This document shows positions 1 to 9,957 of a DNA stretch of 64,000 nucleotides, piece after piece (position 1 is the stretch's first letter; each line of letters opens with the position of its first letter). The stretch comes from Asterella californica. Its lineage: Eukaryota > Streptophyta > Marchantiopsida > Marchantiales > Aytoniaceae. The stretch is from assembly GCA_036924285.1 (NCBI GenBank), contig JAYKYS010000010.1, positions 2,790,001-2,854,000 on the forward strand, written 5' to 3'. The notes under the pieces are model-generated. The model saw only the letters and a program-made list of their open reading frames with translations, had not been told where the DNA came from and did not search any database. The translations under genes were made by a program, and so were the position numbers.

Positions 1-96
1 TATAAAAGACTAGAAGTAGTATGAGCTAACTTCTAGAACTACCAAACCTAAGCGTCGGAGTAGAAGTCAAGCATGTAGCCGCCAAATGGCGCGACA
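1..96 (-). repeat. 3' LTR, partial (start of LTR only)
   Basis: On the minus strand this LTR starts at position 96 with TGTCGCGCC, directly after a purine-rich tract (reverse complement of about 98-110, AGAGGGGGTGGA) that serves as polypurine tract. All 96 bases match 7311-7406. The remainder lies left of the window. Confidence 0.93.
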
Positions 97-144
97 TCCA
101 CCCCCTCTGAACCTGCACATCCTCCGGTATGTGCCAGACCTAGA

Positions 145-519
145 TCAAGACTCTTCAGCTTCAGCTTCAAATTCATCTTCAACCTCCATTGAGTCTTCAG
201 CTTCATCTTCAATAAGCTCTGCAATGTTCTGGTCCTCCCCTCTCCTTCTGAAGAGCTTGATTCTCTTCCCTGCGACTGGTATCTTGAGCACTGCACCATC
301 TAACTCTCTCAAAGAGTATGTGGCATTATCATAAACTTCTAACACCACATAAGGTCCGAACCATCTCTTGGAAAACTTTCTGATAGCGCTATGCTGATTA
401 TCAAGACTACTATCATAGACTAACACCCAATCACCTTCCTTAACTGGTTTGGGTCGTAATCTATGTGTTCTATCAAACCTGCCTTTGTTTCTCTCTCTAG
501 CAGTCTTCAACCTTTCCAC
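145..519 (-). pseudogene. integrase C-terminal part with GPY/F module
   Basis: This is the last 124 codons of the element's pol. It begins in a basic segment (RLKTARERNKGRF) and contains the chromodomain-like GPY/F module (RWFGPYVVLEVYDNATYSL), then a basic stretch and a very acidic Glu/Asp tail. It lies in the same reading frame as the RNase H/integrase block at 601-2478 and is separated from it by 27 codons and a single TGA at 601-603, so the two are one interrupted gene rather than two genes. No ATG supports an independent start. Confidence 0.8.
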
Positions 520-600
520 AGCTTTGGCAACATCCTCAGGTCTTCGTTCTAACTGTTGGATCCTTAATGCAAGAAGATCCTCTGTACTTCTACCATCTTC

Positions 601-2478
601 TCATGGCAAAACATTCCAAGTAGGCACAACCTCCTCAATCGGCATCACAGGTTTCTGTCCTAGTATCAATTCTGCTGGCATGTAACCTGTAAGGGTACTA
701 TGAGTTGTACGGTCTGCCCATAAAGCAAACGGTAGCAGTCTAGGCCATTCACGGATCTTACCCTTGCAAGCTTTTACCAAAGCTTTGATGATTGGCGGAT
801 GACCTCTTTCGCTCTTGCCATTCCCTTCAGGATTGTAAGCAGTGGTTAACGCCAACTTGATTCCCAATCGCTTGAAGAACTCAACTGCTTCTTGTGCATC
901 CAGCTCACCTCTATCTGCAGTGATCTTTCCCACACACCCATATCTACAAATAACATCTTCAAGTAGAAAGCGGCAGACACTAGCAGTGGTCTTCGTCCTC
1001 AGGGCACGACCTTCAACTTGGTTAGATAGATCTTCTCTAGCCAAGACTAGATACCTCATTTGTCCAAGCCCAAACGGCATAGTTACCAGATCCACTACCC
1101 ATTTGTAATGAATGGCTAAAGGATAAGTAGGATGCAATCCATCCCGATGACGTACGTTGGAATACATCTGGCAAGGTATACAAGATGAAACAAACTGTAC
1201 TACATCCTTATACATACCCTTCCACCAATACTTCTCCTTCATCTTGGCAAATGTAGCCCAAACTCCTCTATGACCAGCCCATAAACTCTCATGGAACTCC
1301 TTGATCAGCTTCTGCTGCAATTCCAAGTCACATACCACCCGCTGCGGTATACCTCCTTGTAGCTTAGGGCGCTTCCATAGATGTCCTCCATGTAAAAAGT
1401 ACCCATAAGCTATTCTACGGATCCTCTTGAAATCTGCATCAGACCAGCCCTCTTGCCTTTCCAGTGAACTCAAATAGCGTCTAAGATCCAACCACTCGCC
1501 ATCATACACAGTTTCCTCAAATAACTCCAATGGAGCTACAAAACAGCTTCTATCTCTTCTAGCAAGAGCACTAGAATAGAAATCAGTTCCCACATCCTCC
1601 TGATCATCTATCATTTCTTTCTCATCGTAATACCTAGCCCTTGATAACATATCTGCCACAGGATTGTCTTTTCCTGCAATATGTCTAAACTCTGGGTTCA
1701 AGGACTTGATATATGCTATCCACCTCAACATAGTAATGTCTGGAGTTGTACAGCTAGTGATCATTCCCAAGAGAGGTAAACAATCTGTCTCCACAACCAC
1801 AGGTGCTCCTATCAAGTATTCCTTATCACTCTTCATCGCAGTAACTACTCCCCATAGCTCTCTTTTGACCTGAGGGTAGTCTCTCTGCCGTGAACTTAAT
1901 ACCTTAGCACCAAAATGCACCACATATCTATTTCCATCCTCATCGTCTTGTCCTACAGCCCATCCAATGCCAATAGGACTAGTATCAACAGTAAGGATAA
2001 CAGATCTGCCCAACTCATATGTTATCTTCCGTAGAGTTGGTGGTGAAGCTAAAAGATCCTTCAACTTCCTCATAGACTCGCTTTGCTCCTCTTGCCACTG
2101 AAATCTTTGCCCCTTCCTCAGCAGCTTGTACAACGGATCTGCTACATGTGCAAAGTGTGGAATCCATATATGATAAAACACACATGCTCCTAGAAACCTT
2201 CTCACCTCAGTAACCGATCCACATGTCTCCTTCATCCTTCGGATGGCATCAACCTTGTTTGGACAAGGTTTCCGACCATAAGATCCACACAGATGTCCCT
2301 CTATTAACACCTCTTGTACTCCAAACACAGACTTGGCTCCTGATAAAGTCAAATGAACCTCTTCCAGTCGACTCAGTATCTTATCACAATCAGCTATGTG
2401 ATCTGCTACAAACTTACGGCACCCCCTCTGATCTTTTACCTCATTCTTCTCCTCCTCAGCACACCCTTTGATCGGCAA
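601..2478 (-). pseudogene. pol: RNase H and integrase
   Basis: The frame starts just after the RT catalytic FLDD motif. It carries the end of RT (LTLSGAKSVFG, then RRFLGACVFY), then RNase H (LTVDTSPIGIGWAVG, a KRELWG helix, VETDCLPLLG, AGKDNPVADMLSR). The integrase follows, with an H-H-C-C zinc domain (HESLWAGH, then CIPCQMY) and the DDE core: VVDLVTMP, TADRGELDA and the Glu in NGKSERGHP. It stops at a TGA (601-603), after which the same frame continues in the GPY/F part. The frame is lost at its upstream end because of a deletion near 2478-2483. It is closely related to the remnant at 13-15 kb. Confidence 0.88.
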
Positions 2479-2482
2479 ATCA

Positions 2483-3529
2483 TCAAGGAATGAAGTCCCT
2501 CAAAACTTTGTTCATGCCATTCATCATATGTGCTACCGAATTGGTAGCACCTTGCGGTAAGGTGCACATCCTTAGTAACCCTAAAAGTGTCCTCATTGTA
2601 GTCAAGTCTCTACTCTCAGAGGATAATTGAAACTGGTCATAACCTGAATATAAGTCTCCCATGGAATAGATAGCACGACCAGCAAAAGCCTCCGCAAACT
2701 CGTCTACAATAGGTCCTATACCCATATTCCTGATAGTTACCTTGTTAACTGGCTGCATATCTTGAATGAATCTCAAAGCTCCACTTTTCTTCGGAACAGT
2801 AAACCATCTGCTAGAATAGGGAGCTATAGATGGTTCCAAGATACCCATCCTAATCCTCTCATTGAGCAAGTCTATCAGCTTTGGCAGATGAGCTCTAGGC
2901 ACAGGGATAGGACGTAGATTCCAAGGCACATGCGGTATAGTAAAGATTACCATAGGTGCAACTACACTTGGATCTACACATCCTACTTCATGTGACTCAA
3001 ATGCAAACGCCTTACCATGCCTAGATAGCATCTCCCTGAAGCTCTTCTTCTCTTGCTCAGTAAGAAATCCATCACCTCCAATCCTCAGCTCCTTCAGTGT
3101 TGTTTCTATGAACTGGTGCCCAATTCTTTTCGGTCCTCTGAGCGTCGGTTCTCGTGCAGCTTGCTCCATCTTCTGATTGTAATCGAGTGGTAAAGGCAAA
3201 GCCACTGGTTTGACTTTCTTTGCCACTGACTTGTACTTGGTCTCCACATACACCTCTTGCCGATCTATAAACTTATCAATTACATCATAAAGCTCCTTGG
3301 AGCTCACTCTCACCACTCTATCTACATCATCTATAGAACTTTCTACTATAGATTTCAACTCCCCTATAGTATCTACCAAATACTGCTCTTCAAACACTCC
3401 AGATATGTATTCATCTCCTGCTAACTCTCCATTATCCCACAAAGACTGCTGCACACACTTCACATGTTGCCTCTCAAACCTCTTCAGATTCTCAACCTTC
3501 CTATAACACACTGATCCGCATGACGTCAA
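2483..3529 (-). pseudogene. pol: reverse transcriptase, 5' part
   Basis: The reading frame stays open upstream of the first ATG to about 3590, so the ATG at 3529 is probably not a true start; pol is likely made as a fusion with protease by frameshift or processing. RT fingers and palm motifs are clear: GILEPSIAPYSSRWFTVPKK, RFIQDMQPVNKVTIRN, YSMGDLYSGYDQFQL and LPQGATNSVAHMM. The frame ends in two stop codons right after NKVLRDFIP. The expected MPFLDD segment is partly deleted; the FLDD codons are present immediately downstream but in another frame. Comparison with the older copy at 12.97-13.01 kb suggests about 20 bases are missing, which would abolish RT as a single product. Confidence 0.85.
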
Positions 3530-3588
3530 TCCTAAGAAGCCAGTGGATAAAGCCTCATGCTCTACTGGATCAGGCGAGAATCTTATCT

Positions 3589-4086
3589 CTACTGTACCGT
3601 TGAAGTCTCGCTCTTCAATGGTACTCTGCCAAAACCCCTAGACTCTCTAAACTCCTGAGTAATCTTAGGTAGTGGACGGTCTCTCAAGCTGTCACGATTC
3701 CTGTCATGTTCTACAGCAACGGTCAAAAACTGAACAGCTCTTTTGCCGTCTCTACTACGTATCCTAGCATAAGCTGAACCATCATCCATAACTCGTGTCT
3801 CCATTCTAACAGTAGTAATGTAAGGCTGCCCTAGAATGATAGGATAGGTTGACATGTCTTGCACAAAGAAATTCTGAACATCACTAATGTCACCCACAGT
3901 TACCTTGATGTTGGGACAAGCACCATAGAGTTCTCCCCGCTGGTTGTTGGCAGCACGGATAAGCCATCCATGGTCGGTGTCTATGGGCCACCTCCCACGC
4001 TTGTACAGCTCCTTAGACATCAGATTAATCTCTGAGCCGTGATCAATCAATGCCACCATAGGTTCCTCCAGATCTCCCAGCTTCAC
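3589..4086 (-). CDS. retropepsin-like aspartic protease
   Basis: The annotated start is a GTG at the gag stop. The frame is open further upstream (WARATTETLVKLGDLEEP), so the real product overlaps the gag end and is probably reached by a -1 frameshift. The active-site loop reads ALIDHGSEINLMS: Asp and Gly of the D-T/S-G triad are present but the middle residue is His. The second conserved element, IILGQPYITTVRMETRV, matches the ILG(Q/M)P-type flap/C-terminal motif of retroelement proteases. The older copy also has HGSEIN, so the His belongs to the lineage rather than to a new mutation. It sits between gag and RT and would cleave the polyprotein. Confidence 0.75.
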   Translation of the reverse strand: MKLGDLEEPMVALIDHGSEINLMSKELYKRGRWPIDTDHGWLIRAANNQRGELYGACPNIKVTVGDISDVQNFFVQDMSTYPIILGQPYITTVRMETRVMDDGSAYARIRSRDGKRAVQFLTVAVEHDRNRDSLRDRPLPKITQEFRESRGFGRVPLKSETSTVQ

Positions 4087-5957
4087 TAAGGTCTCTGTGG
4101 TTGCTCTCGCCCAATGTGAGAATAATGGCTCTTCTGCGATGCTTCCACCTCATCTTCAAACCTCACGTGCTGATCTGATCTTCCCTCTGATACTTGAGAG
4201 CAGTAACCAGCAATCTCATCCTCCTCATCCTCCGACAGTTTGGTCCCTAGAGCGTTAAGCGTAGCTGCTTCACCCAAAATCTGACGTTTCCTCTTGATGA
4301 TATCTATGATAACCTCATGGAACTCACGTTTTGCAATCCCAAGAATCTCACCCAAGGTAAACTCAACCTTCCCATTCAAGATACGATTCTCTAACACCTG
4401 CTTCAGGTCTGTAGCAATCTCAATGTCAGACTGAAGTTTGTATGCAGGCATCTTACCCTTCTCCTTGCTTCTCTCCTTCTCCTTTGGTGTTGTAGGTGGT
4501 AGATCCTCCATAGTCTCTTCCCGAGTAGGTGTTGTCTCCTGCCTTGCCTCTGGTCTAGCCCTTTCACTCCTTGTAGCAGGTCGTTTGGCTGTAGAAGCCT
4601 CACCTGCATCCTCCCTCCTGCGTTTTTCTTCTAGTACAGCTTCATGCTGACTTCTTGCAACATAAGCATGCATTAACATAGTATCCACAGGGTCATTCCA
4701 TCCTGTAGTTTCTCTAATTGAGTTGCCAACCCTTCGTAGCACATCCTTGTCTAGCTCTGTTCTAGCTACGGACCGCACTACATCTGACCACAACCCAGTA
4801 GTCCCTTTCTCTCTCTCCATCTCCACTTTCACTCCACAGGTAGCAGCATTCACAAGAGAAACAGCATGTGATGCTGATATCTCATTCACAAGTCTCTTCA
4901 TACCACCCTTGCCAAAGTTGGTTCCCAACATCATCCCAGTCTCTCTCAGATGGATCTTACCATCTTTGAAGAAGATCAAATCCTTCCTCAATGCATCTGA
5001 AAACTCTCCACAATCTCTTCTTACATGATCTAGGCTATCACACCATATACAACGATGAACAAAGCCTTCTCTCATCTGAGATCTCTGCATAGCAGGCTGT
5101 ACATTCTGCTCCTTCTCTTCTAACCTGGTGAGCTTAAGCTTAAGCTCCTTCATACCCTTAATCAACTCATCAAGCGGTGAGTCTTCCTCTCTAGCAATTA
5201 CCAAAGCGGGCTTAGTAGGCAACTGCTTGACAGGAATTATCAGAGGTGCTGCTTCACTTACCACCACCTTGTCCCTTCTTCTCTGTCTCTTGGCCAGCAA
5301 AGAAACAGCCTCTTCGACCTCCTTCCAGTCAGTCTTCAATCCTCTCTCCTCACTCTTGTCTTCCAGCAACAGCTCAAGCTTTTCCTGAATAGTCACGTCC
5401 GCTGCTTGTAGGAAAAGCTCCGTCTTCTCCACCTCTAGTGTAAGCTTCTCTGTCCTAGAAAGCTGAGCATACTGACGATCAAACTCCCTTAACAACTCAT
5501 TTACAGACAAACCTTTGTTAGGCTTCACCACCCACTCCAAGAACGTTCTCTTGGTCACCCTCTCTGAATCTTCAGTGTAGTACTCCTCCTTCAAAGCTCG
5601 CATAAAGCTCTCCCAACTCTGTCCTTGTTGTTGCTTGAGCTCCTTCACACGCCCACGAATCTCATGGACAACAGCAAGCTCAAAGTTCTCCACCATCTCC
5701 TTCTCAGGTACCTTGTTCACCTCCATCTCCCTAGCATAGTATCGCACATACTTGGAAATATCTGTACCCTTGAACTGGTCCATCTGATGCACCACAGATT
5801 GCAACGCCTTGGTTGCTAACACCTCCTTCCTCTCTGTGCTCTGCTGCTGCTGCATGAACATGGAAAAAGCCTGGAACATCTTCATCGTAGCAGCATCAAA
5901 CTGAATAGGTTGCTGAGCAGCAGCAGCACCTCCACTTGATGATCCTTGGTTGGCCAT
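4086..5957 (-). CDS. gag (capsid/nucleocapsid) of the Ty3/gypsy element
   Basis: A complete 623-codon frame starts at ATG 5957 and ends at the protease junction. It has a Gln-rich N terminus (QQQQ at about residues 36-39). A retrotransposon gag-like helical region (about 50-230) includes FLEWVVKPNKGLSVNELLREF. A CX2CX4HX4C zinc knuckle falls at residues 303-316 (CIWCDSLDHVRRDC). The C-terminal third is long, charged and Arg/Glu-rich (about 440-520). It forms the particle and binds the RNA. The frame has no stop, unlike pol, so this copy could still supply Gag. A degraded homologue lies at 10.0-11.2 kb. Confidence 0.88.
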   Translation of the reverse strand: MANQGSSSGGAAAAQQPIQFDAATMKMFQAFSMFMQQQQSTERKEVLATKALQSVVHQMDQFKGTDISKYVRYYAREMEVNKVPEKEMVENFELAVVHEIRGRVKELKQQQGQSWESFMRALKEEYYTEDSERVTKRTFLEWVVKPNKGLSVNELLREFDRQYAQLSRTEKLTLEVEKTELFLQAADVTIQEKLELLLEDKSEERGLKTDWKEVEEAVSLLAKRQRRRDKVVVSEAAPLIIPVKQLPTKPALVIAREEDSPLDELIKGMKELKLKLTRLEEKEQNVQPAMQRSQMREGFVHRCIWCDSLDHVRRDCGEFSDALRKDLIFFKDGKIHLRETGMMLGTNFGKGGMKRLVNEISASHAVSLVNAATCGVKVEMEREKGTTGLWSDVVRSVARTELDKDVLRRVGNSIRETTGWNDPVDTMLMHAYVARSQHEAVLEEKRRREDAGEASTAKRPATRSERARPEARQETTPTREETMEDLPPTTPKEKERSKEKGKMPAYKLQSDIEIATDLKQVLENRILNGKVEFTLGEILGIAKREFHEVIIDIIKRKRQILGEAATLNALGTKLSEDEEDEIAGYCSQVSEGRSDQHVRFEDEVEASQKSHYSHIGREQPQRP

Positions 5958-6162
5958 GATATCTGATCCTGTAACACTCTCAAGAAAACTCCCACCCTAG
6001 GTGTTTCAGGTCGAGTTCACCAAAAAGAGAGTATGTCGGAGTGTGATCCATCTACCTAGGAAAGCGCCGGGCTTCTGGCTGTGGTTGTTTACTCAAGAGG
6101 TTGGCTTTCAGGTCACAACAGGAGCTACAAACACTCACACAGGAGTGTAGGATCCTCTGATA
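5958..6162 (-). other. element leader with tentative primer-binding site
   Basis: This is the untranslated leader between the 5' LTR and gag. If the LTR ends at 6163, the next minus-strand bases are TATCAGAGGATCC, which match the core TATCAGAG of the initiator-Met primer site but lack the leading TGG. The boundary and primer are therefore tentative. Confidence 0.35.
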
Positions 6163-7406
6163 TGCTCAAAAAGCGAAATTTAGGTCTCACTGGTAGTAAT
6201 AGGCTTAAGCGGTGAACTTTGACACTCAAAGAGAGAAAAACTATGAAGGTTTAGACTTCTAAACTTCCCCTACATGTAAATGAGGCACTACTGAACACAC
6301 ACACAAAGTTTCAGCCTGAGATTGAATTCTAGCACCGAGATGTTGACAGAAAAATTTTGAATAAGAGAATTATGGCAATTTCTGATACATAGACAGCTAT
6401 TCAGACATAGAACAGAGAATTGGCTCGATGAATTTCAAATCTTCTCACAGTATTTGAAATCTACAGGATGCTGAACATCCCTGTGAAGTTGGGACTCCTG
6501 ATTGTTTGTAGAACTCCAGATCTCCTTCTCTAAAGTCGCTGCTCTAGATTAAGAGCTTTTCAGACCCCCTCTGCTTCAGCGGCCGCCCTGAATTACTCAA
6601 TTACTCAAATGATACGAAACTTTTTGGACAGTCGTAGCCCTCCTGACAGTGAACGCAACCACGAAGTTTTGAAGTGATTTCCTCAATTCTGCTGCAATTG
6701 GCACCAAAAACCCCAAAATCAACAAAAGTGATGCAGTTTTGACACAATCCGAACTTCAATTGGGTATAACTCCTTGTTTATTGATCCAAATCGAGCAAAC
6801 ATTTCACTGACAGTGCTTGGCACGAAGAGCTCTCTCTTCCTGTGTTCTCAGATTTCGAAGATACCTCACCAATTGCTCGAACTCTCCTCTAGAGCTCTGT
6901 TTCTAAACTTAGAGTTTTACAAAAGACAAAAATGGACCAATGGGAGTTCATAGCTCCACTTGACTGTCCTTTTGTGCCTTAAACTACCTGGTAACTTATC
7001 TACACTCATAGGCTACCACGTCAAGCCCCCTAGAGTGCCAGCGTAAAACTTAAACTACCTAAAATGACACATAGCCCTGAAAAATAACTTAAATTAGCTA
7101 GAAAGCGTGCATGGGCGACAAGTAAGTACAACCCATGAGCTCAAACCACTATCAGCATGGAAACCCTAAGTTATGTACATTGAACGTCATAGACTAGTAA
7201 GAAGTCACTTGCACTAGCGCACAAATGCTTGAACAAGATAACTAACATACTATCAGCCTACTAGGACTCAAAATAGTATTAACACCGTATGCAAAGGTGT
7301 CAAACATATATATAAAAGACTAGAAGTAGTATGAGCTAACTTCTAGAACTACCAAACCTAAGCGTCGGAGTAGAAGTCAAGCATGTAGCCGCCAAATGGC
7401 GCGACA
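6163..7406 (-). repeat. 5' LTR (inner boundary tentative)
   Basis: The outer end at 7406 is fixed by identity with the 3' LTR (7311-7406 equals 1-96). The inner end is placed at 6163 because the unit then has TG...CA termini and a TATCAGAG primer-like match follows. About 1.24 kb. A TATA-like run (TTATATATATG on the minus strand, near 7304-7314) lies about 95 bases inside the outer end. Confidence 0.5.
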
Positions 7407-8178
7407 ACGGTTCGTGAAGAGACATATCATGATGTGTTTTCTGGAAGAAATTGAGACATAGAGAAAAAGATTTGGAGTGCTTCAGTGACATGTGAAAGAG
7501 AGTTGGACCGTTCGGTCATTTCGGAGTCCAAACTTGCTGATCAGAACACAGAGTTCTTCAAGATATTGAAAACGATATGAAGTTTCATCGGACGATTTGG
7601 AAGATGTGAGAGAAATTGACTCGCACGGAGACACTTACGTCAGATTTTCATCCACATGCGATTTGAAGTTGAGTTGTTCTTCTCGATCTATAAGCCAAGC
7701 TCTTCGTTCTTGGTGCTTATGCAATCAAGGAGTCCTTATCTACGCATAAGAGAAGATTGTATGTAGATCATACTGTTGTGTTGTGCGTGGTGAGTGAAGT
7801 TGAGCCGTAGGAGAACGATTTACGTCAGTTTTTTATTTCTTATAACTAAATTTCTTGCGTGATTTTCTGAAGGAAACTCCAAACGGGTTGTTTGGAGTCT
7901 CGTTCGGTTTAGAGTAGTCGAATTTGTCTACCAGAGAAGACGGATCTTAGATCAAAAGATCTATTTTGCGGGTGTACGTGGTTTTAAGCCACGTGGAGGA
8001 GTTTTTGGAGGTTCGATCATTTGCGATCGAAAATTGGAGATATCTCGACTGTTGAGAGTCAGATCTGAAAGTTCTTGGAGCCAATGGAGTTAATGAGGAA
8101 GACCCTCTTGATATATGAACGATCTTTGACGAAAACAGAAAGTTCTAAGATAGGTCTTCTTTGGTTTCTTCACTACGG
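7407..8178 (+). repeat. fragment of an older LTR, host site of the young element
   Basis: Similar along its whole length to 8636-9420 and to the matching part of 16062-16850: shared blocks include ACGGTTCGTGAAGAGAC, GATTTGGAGTGCTTCA, TTCGGAGTCCAAAC and TTGAGCCGTAG. It is the interior of an LTR of the older family. It is cut on the left by the young element and on the right by the start of another LTR at 8179. Confidence 0.75.
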
Positions 8179-9724
8179 TGTCGTGGACCGGCTCCTACTT
8201 GAAAATCTATCTTCGATACTTACCATTATCGCTCCAAATACACTCATGAGATTAAAAATGAGACTTTTTGCACAACTTCGGATCTTCACTTTCATTACAT
8301 CAATGGGTAGAGCTTGTTGTCAACTCTCTATAGACAGTTCGTCTACTTCATTTGGACGCCTAGTGGAGAAGTTACGAGACTCGAAAGAAGAGAAAATCAA
8401 GCTAAGCCTTAGCTTACTATTGTTGACTGGGTATTTGAGGCTCTTGATGCTATACTAAGGACGTAAGGGGCATGCTTGCTCATTATCTATGAAAAATTTC
8501 AGTACATCGACTGACATAAGGGGTTAGCTTGTTTCTGCAATATGACAATGGACGGTTTGGAGAATTGAGAAGTCTAATGCATGCGTGCAAGGTGTCATTG
8601 GGTTCAGATATGTGCAGGCTAGGCGTAGATTAAGACGGTTCATGAAGAGACGGATCGGGGAGTGTGTTCTGGAGAAAATTGAGACGCAGGGAGGAGATTT
8701 GGAGTGCTTCAATGACTTGTGAAGAAGAGTTGGACTATTCGGACTGTTTCGGAGTCCAAACTTGCTATCATTAGATCCATCAGGAGCAGAACATCGAGTT
8801 CTTCAAGAGATTGAAGACGATAGGAAGTTTCATCGAAGGATTTGGGAGATGTGAAGGAAATTGGTCCACAAGGAAACGCTTATGTCAGTTTTCATTGTCA
8901 GCGACATGAGATTGGATTGTTTTTTCGCAATCGGTGAGCCAAGATCTTTGTTCTTGATGTCTACGCGATCAGGGAGTCTTCACCTACGCACATGAGAAGA
9001 TTGTATGTGGATTGGATTGTTGATTTGGGTGTGGTAAGCGAGTTTGAGCCGTAGGGAGTCAATTTACGTCAGTTTTTGCATCCTGCAATCAAATTTCTTG
9101 CATGATTTTGTGAGAGGAACTCCAAACGGCTTGTTTGGAATCTTGTTGGTTTCAGGATAGCAAGATCTACCTACTAGAGAAGACAGATATCAGATCAAGC
9201 GATCCGTTTGGCCGATGTGTGCGGTTTTAAGTCATAAGGAGGAGTTTTTGAGAGTTCGGTCACCTACAACAAAAATTTGACGATATCTCGGCTGTCGATA
9301 GTTGGATCTGAAGGTTTCTTGGACCAATGGAGTCAGGGAAGAAGATCCTATCGAAATCTGAAGATCGTTTGGTGAAAGGAGAAAGTTCTAAGATAGGTTT
9401 TTTTCGGTTCTTTCGTTACGATTTTACTCTTTTTGAGTTCGTTAGAGATCTAGTTGGTTGTGTACAGCTTGTGGTAGCTAGCTTTAGCTAAGGGCTTGTA
9501 TGCGAACGTTGTTTGGACTTGGGTTTGAATCGTGTGATATTGGTGCAGCTCTTTTTAAAGAGATGTTTCTCTTCCTTTGAACTACGCTTCGATAGTTTTG
9601 GTATGGGTTGAGATTCAGGGGTTCGTTTTAGGAAGATTGGTGCAGATTACAGACAGCTCAGGTTTGTTTCTGTGTTTTGCATTCTTTGAGAAGAAGAATG
9701 GGGAGTGTATATAAAGTAGGAGTT
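8179..9724 (+). repeat. 5' LTR of the old element (minimum extent)
   Basis: Starts TGTCGTGGACCGG and aligns with 15430 onward. Alignment with the truncated 3' LTR ends at GTAGGAGTT (9724). The true LTR must run on past the TATA box, probably to about 9.8 kb, but no primer site could be recognised. Open frames inside (for example 8075-8458) are LTR sequence, not genes. Confidence 0.7.
9708..9716 (+). promoter_or_regulatory. LTR TATA box
   Basis: TATATAAAG is conserved in both LTRs of the old element (also 17144-17152) within the shared context GTGTATATAAAGTAGGAG. It is probably the core promoter of this LTR family. Confidence 0.55.
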
Positions 9725-9957
9725 GGTGTACCTTACGTTCTCGTGGTTGTTTCGCTCTATCTTGTCTCCGTTCGACACACTACATCTCCACAGCTAGGAA
9801 CCTCATGTTTTCTTGGACAACCTTCATGCAAAATCAGACACGATATGATGGTGAACTCGACGTGAAAGTCCAGGGGTGGAGATTTCTTCTGTGTTCGAAC
9901 TTTGAAGAGGAGACGCGTAATCATGAGTGGGGACGAGAACGGTGAGAAATGAGTTCA

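Larger units (their letters stand above)
1..7406 (-). mobile_element. Ty3/gypsy LTR retrotransposon, young but coding-defective
   Basis: On the minus strand the order is 5' LTR, gag with a CCHC zinc knuckle, aspartic protease, reverse transcriptase, RNase H, integrase with a GPY/F module, polypurine tract (101-111 region) and 3' LTR. Integrase after RT/RNase H is the Ty3/gypsy order. The first 96 bases of the window equal 7311-7406 base for base, so the two LTR ends are identical where both are visible, which indicates a recent insertion. The 3' LTR runs off the left edge. The frame is broken in pol: a short deletion next to the RT catalytic site and an in-frame TGA in integrase. The element is inserted in an older LTR fragment (7407-8178). 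The likely 5-bp target site begins at 7407; its partner lies outside the window. Confidence 0.93.

Noticed and set aside
8075..8458. 127-codon open frame
   Set aside because: Begins in the old LTR fragment and runs into the 5' LTR; the same sequence recurs in the 3' LTR with different frames. LTR sequence, not a gene.
9708..9865. 62-codon frame at 9677-9865
   Set aside because: Within the LTR/leader of the old element, downstream of its TATA box; no conservation of the frame in the other LTR.
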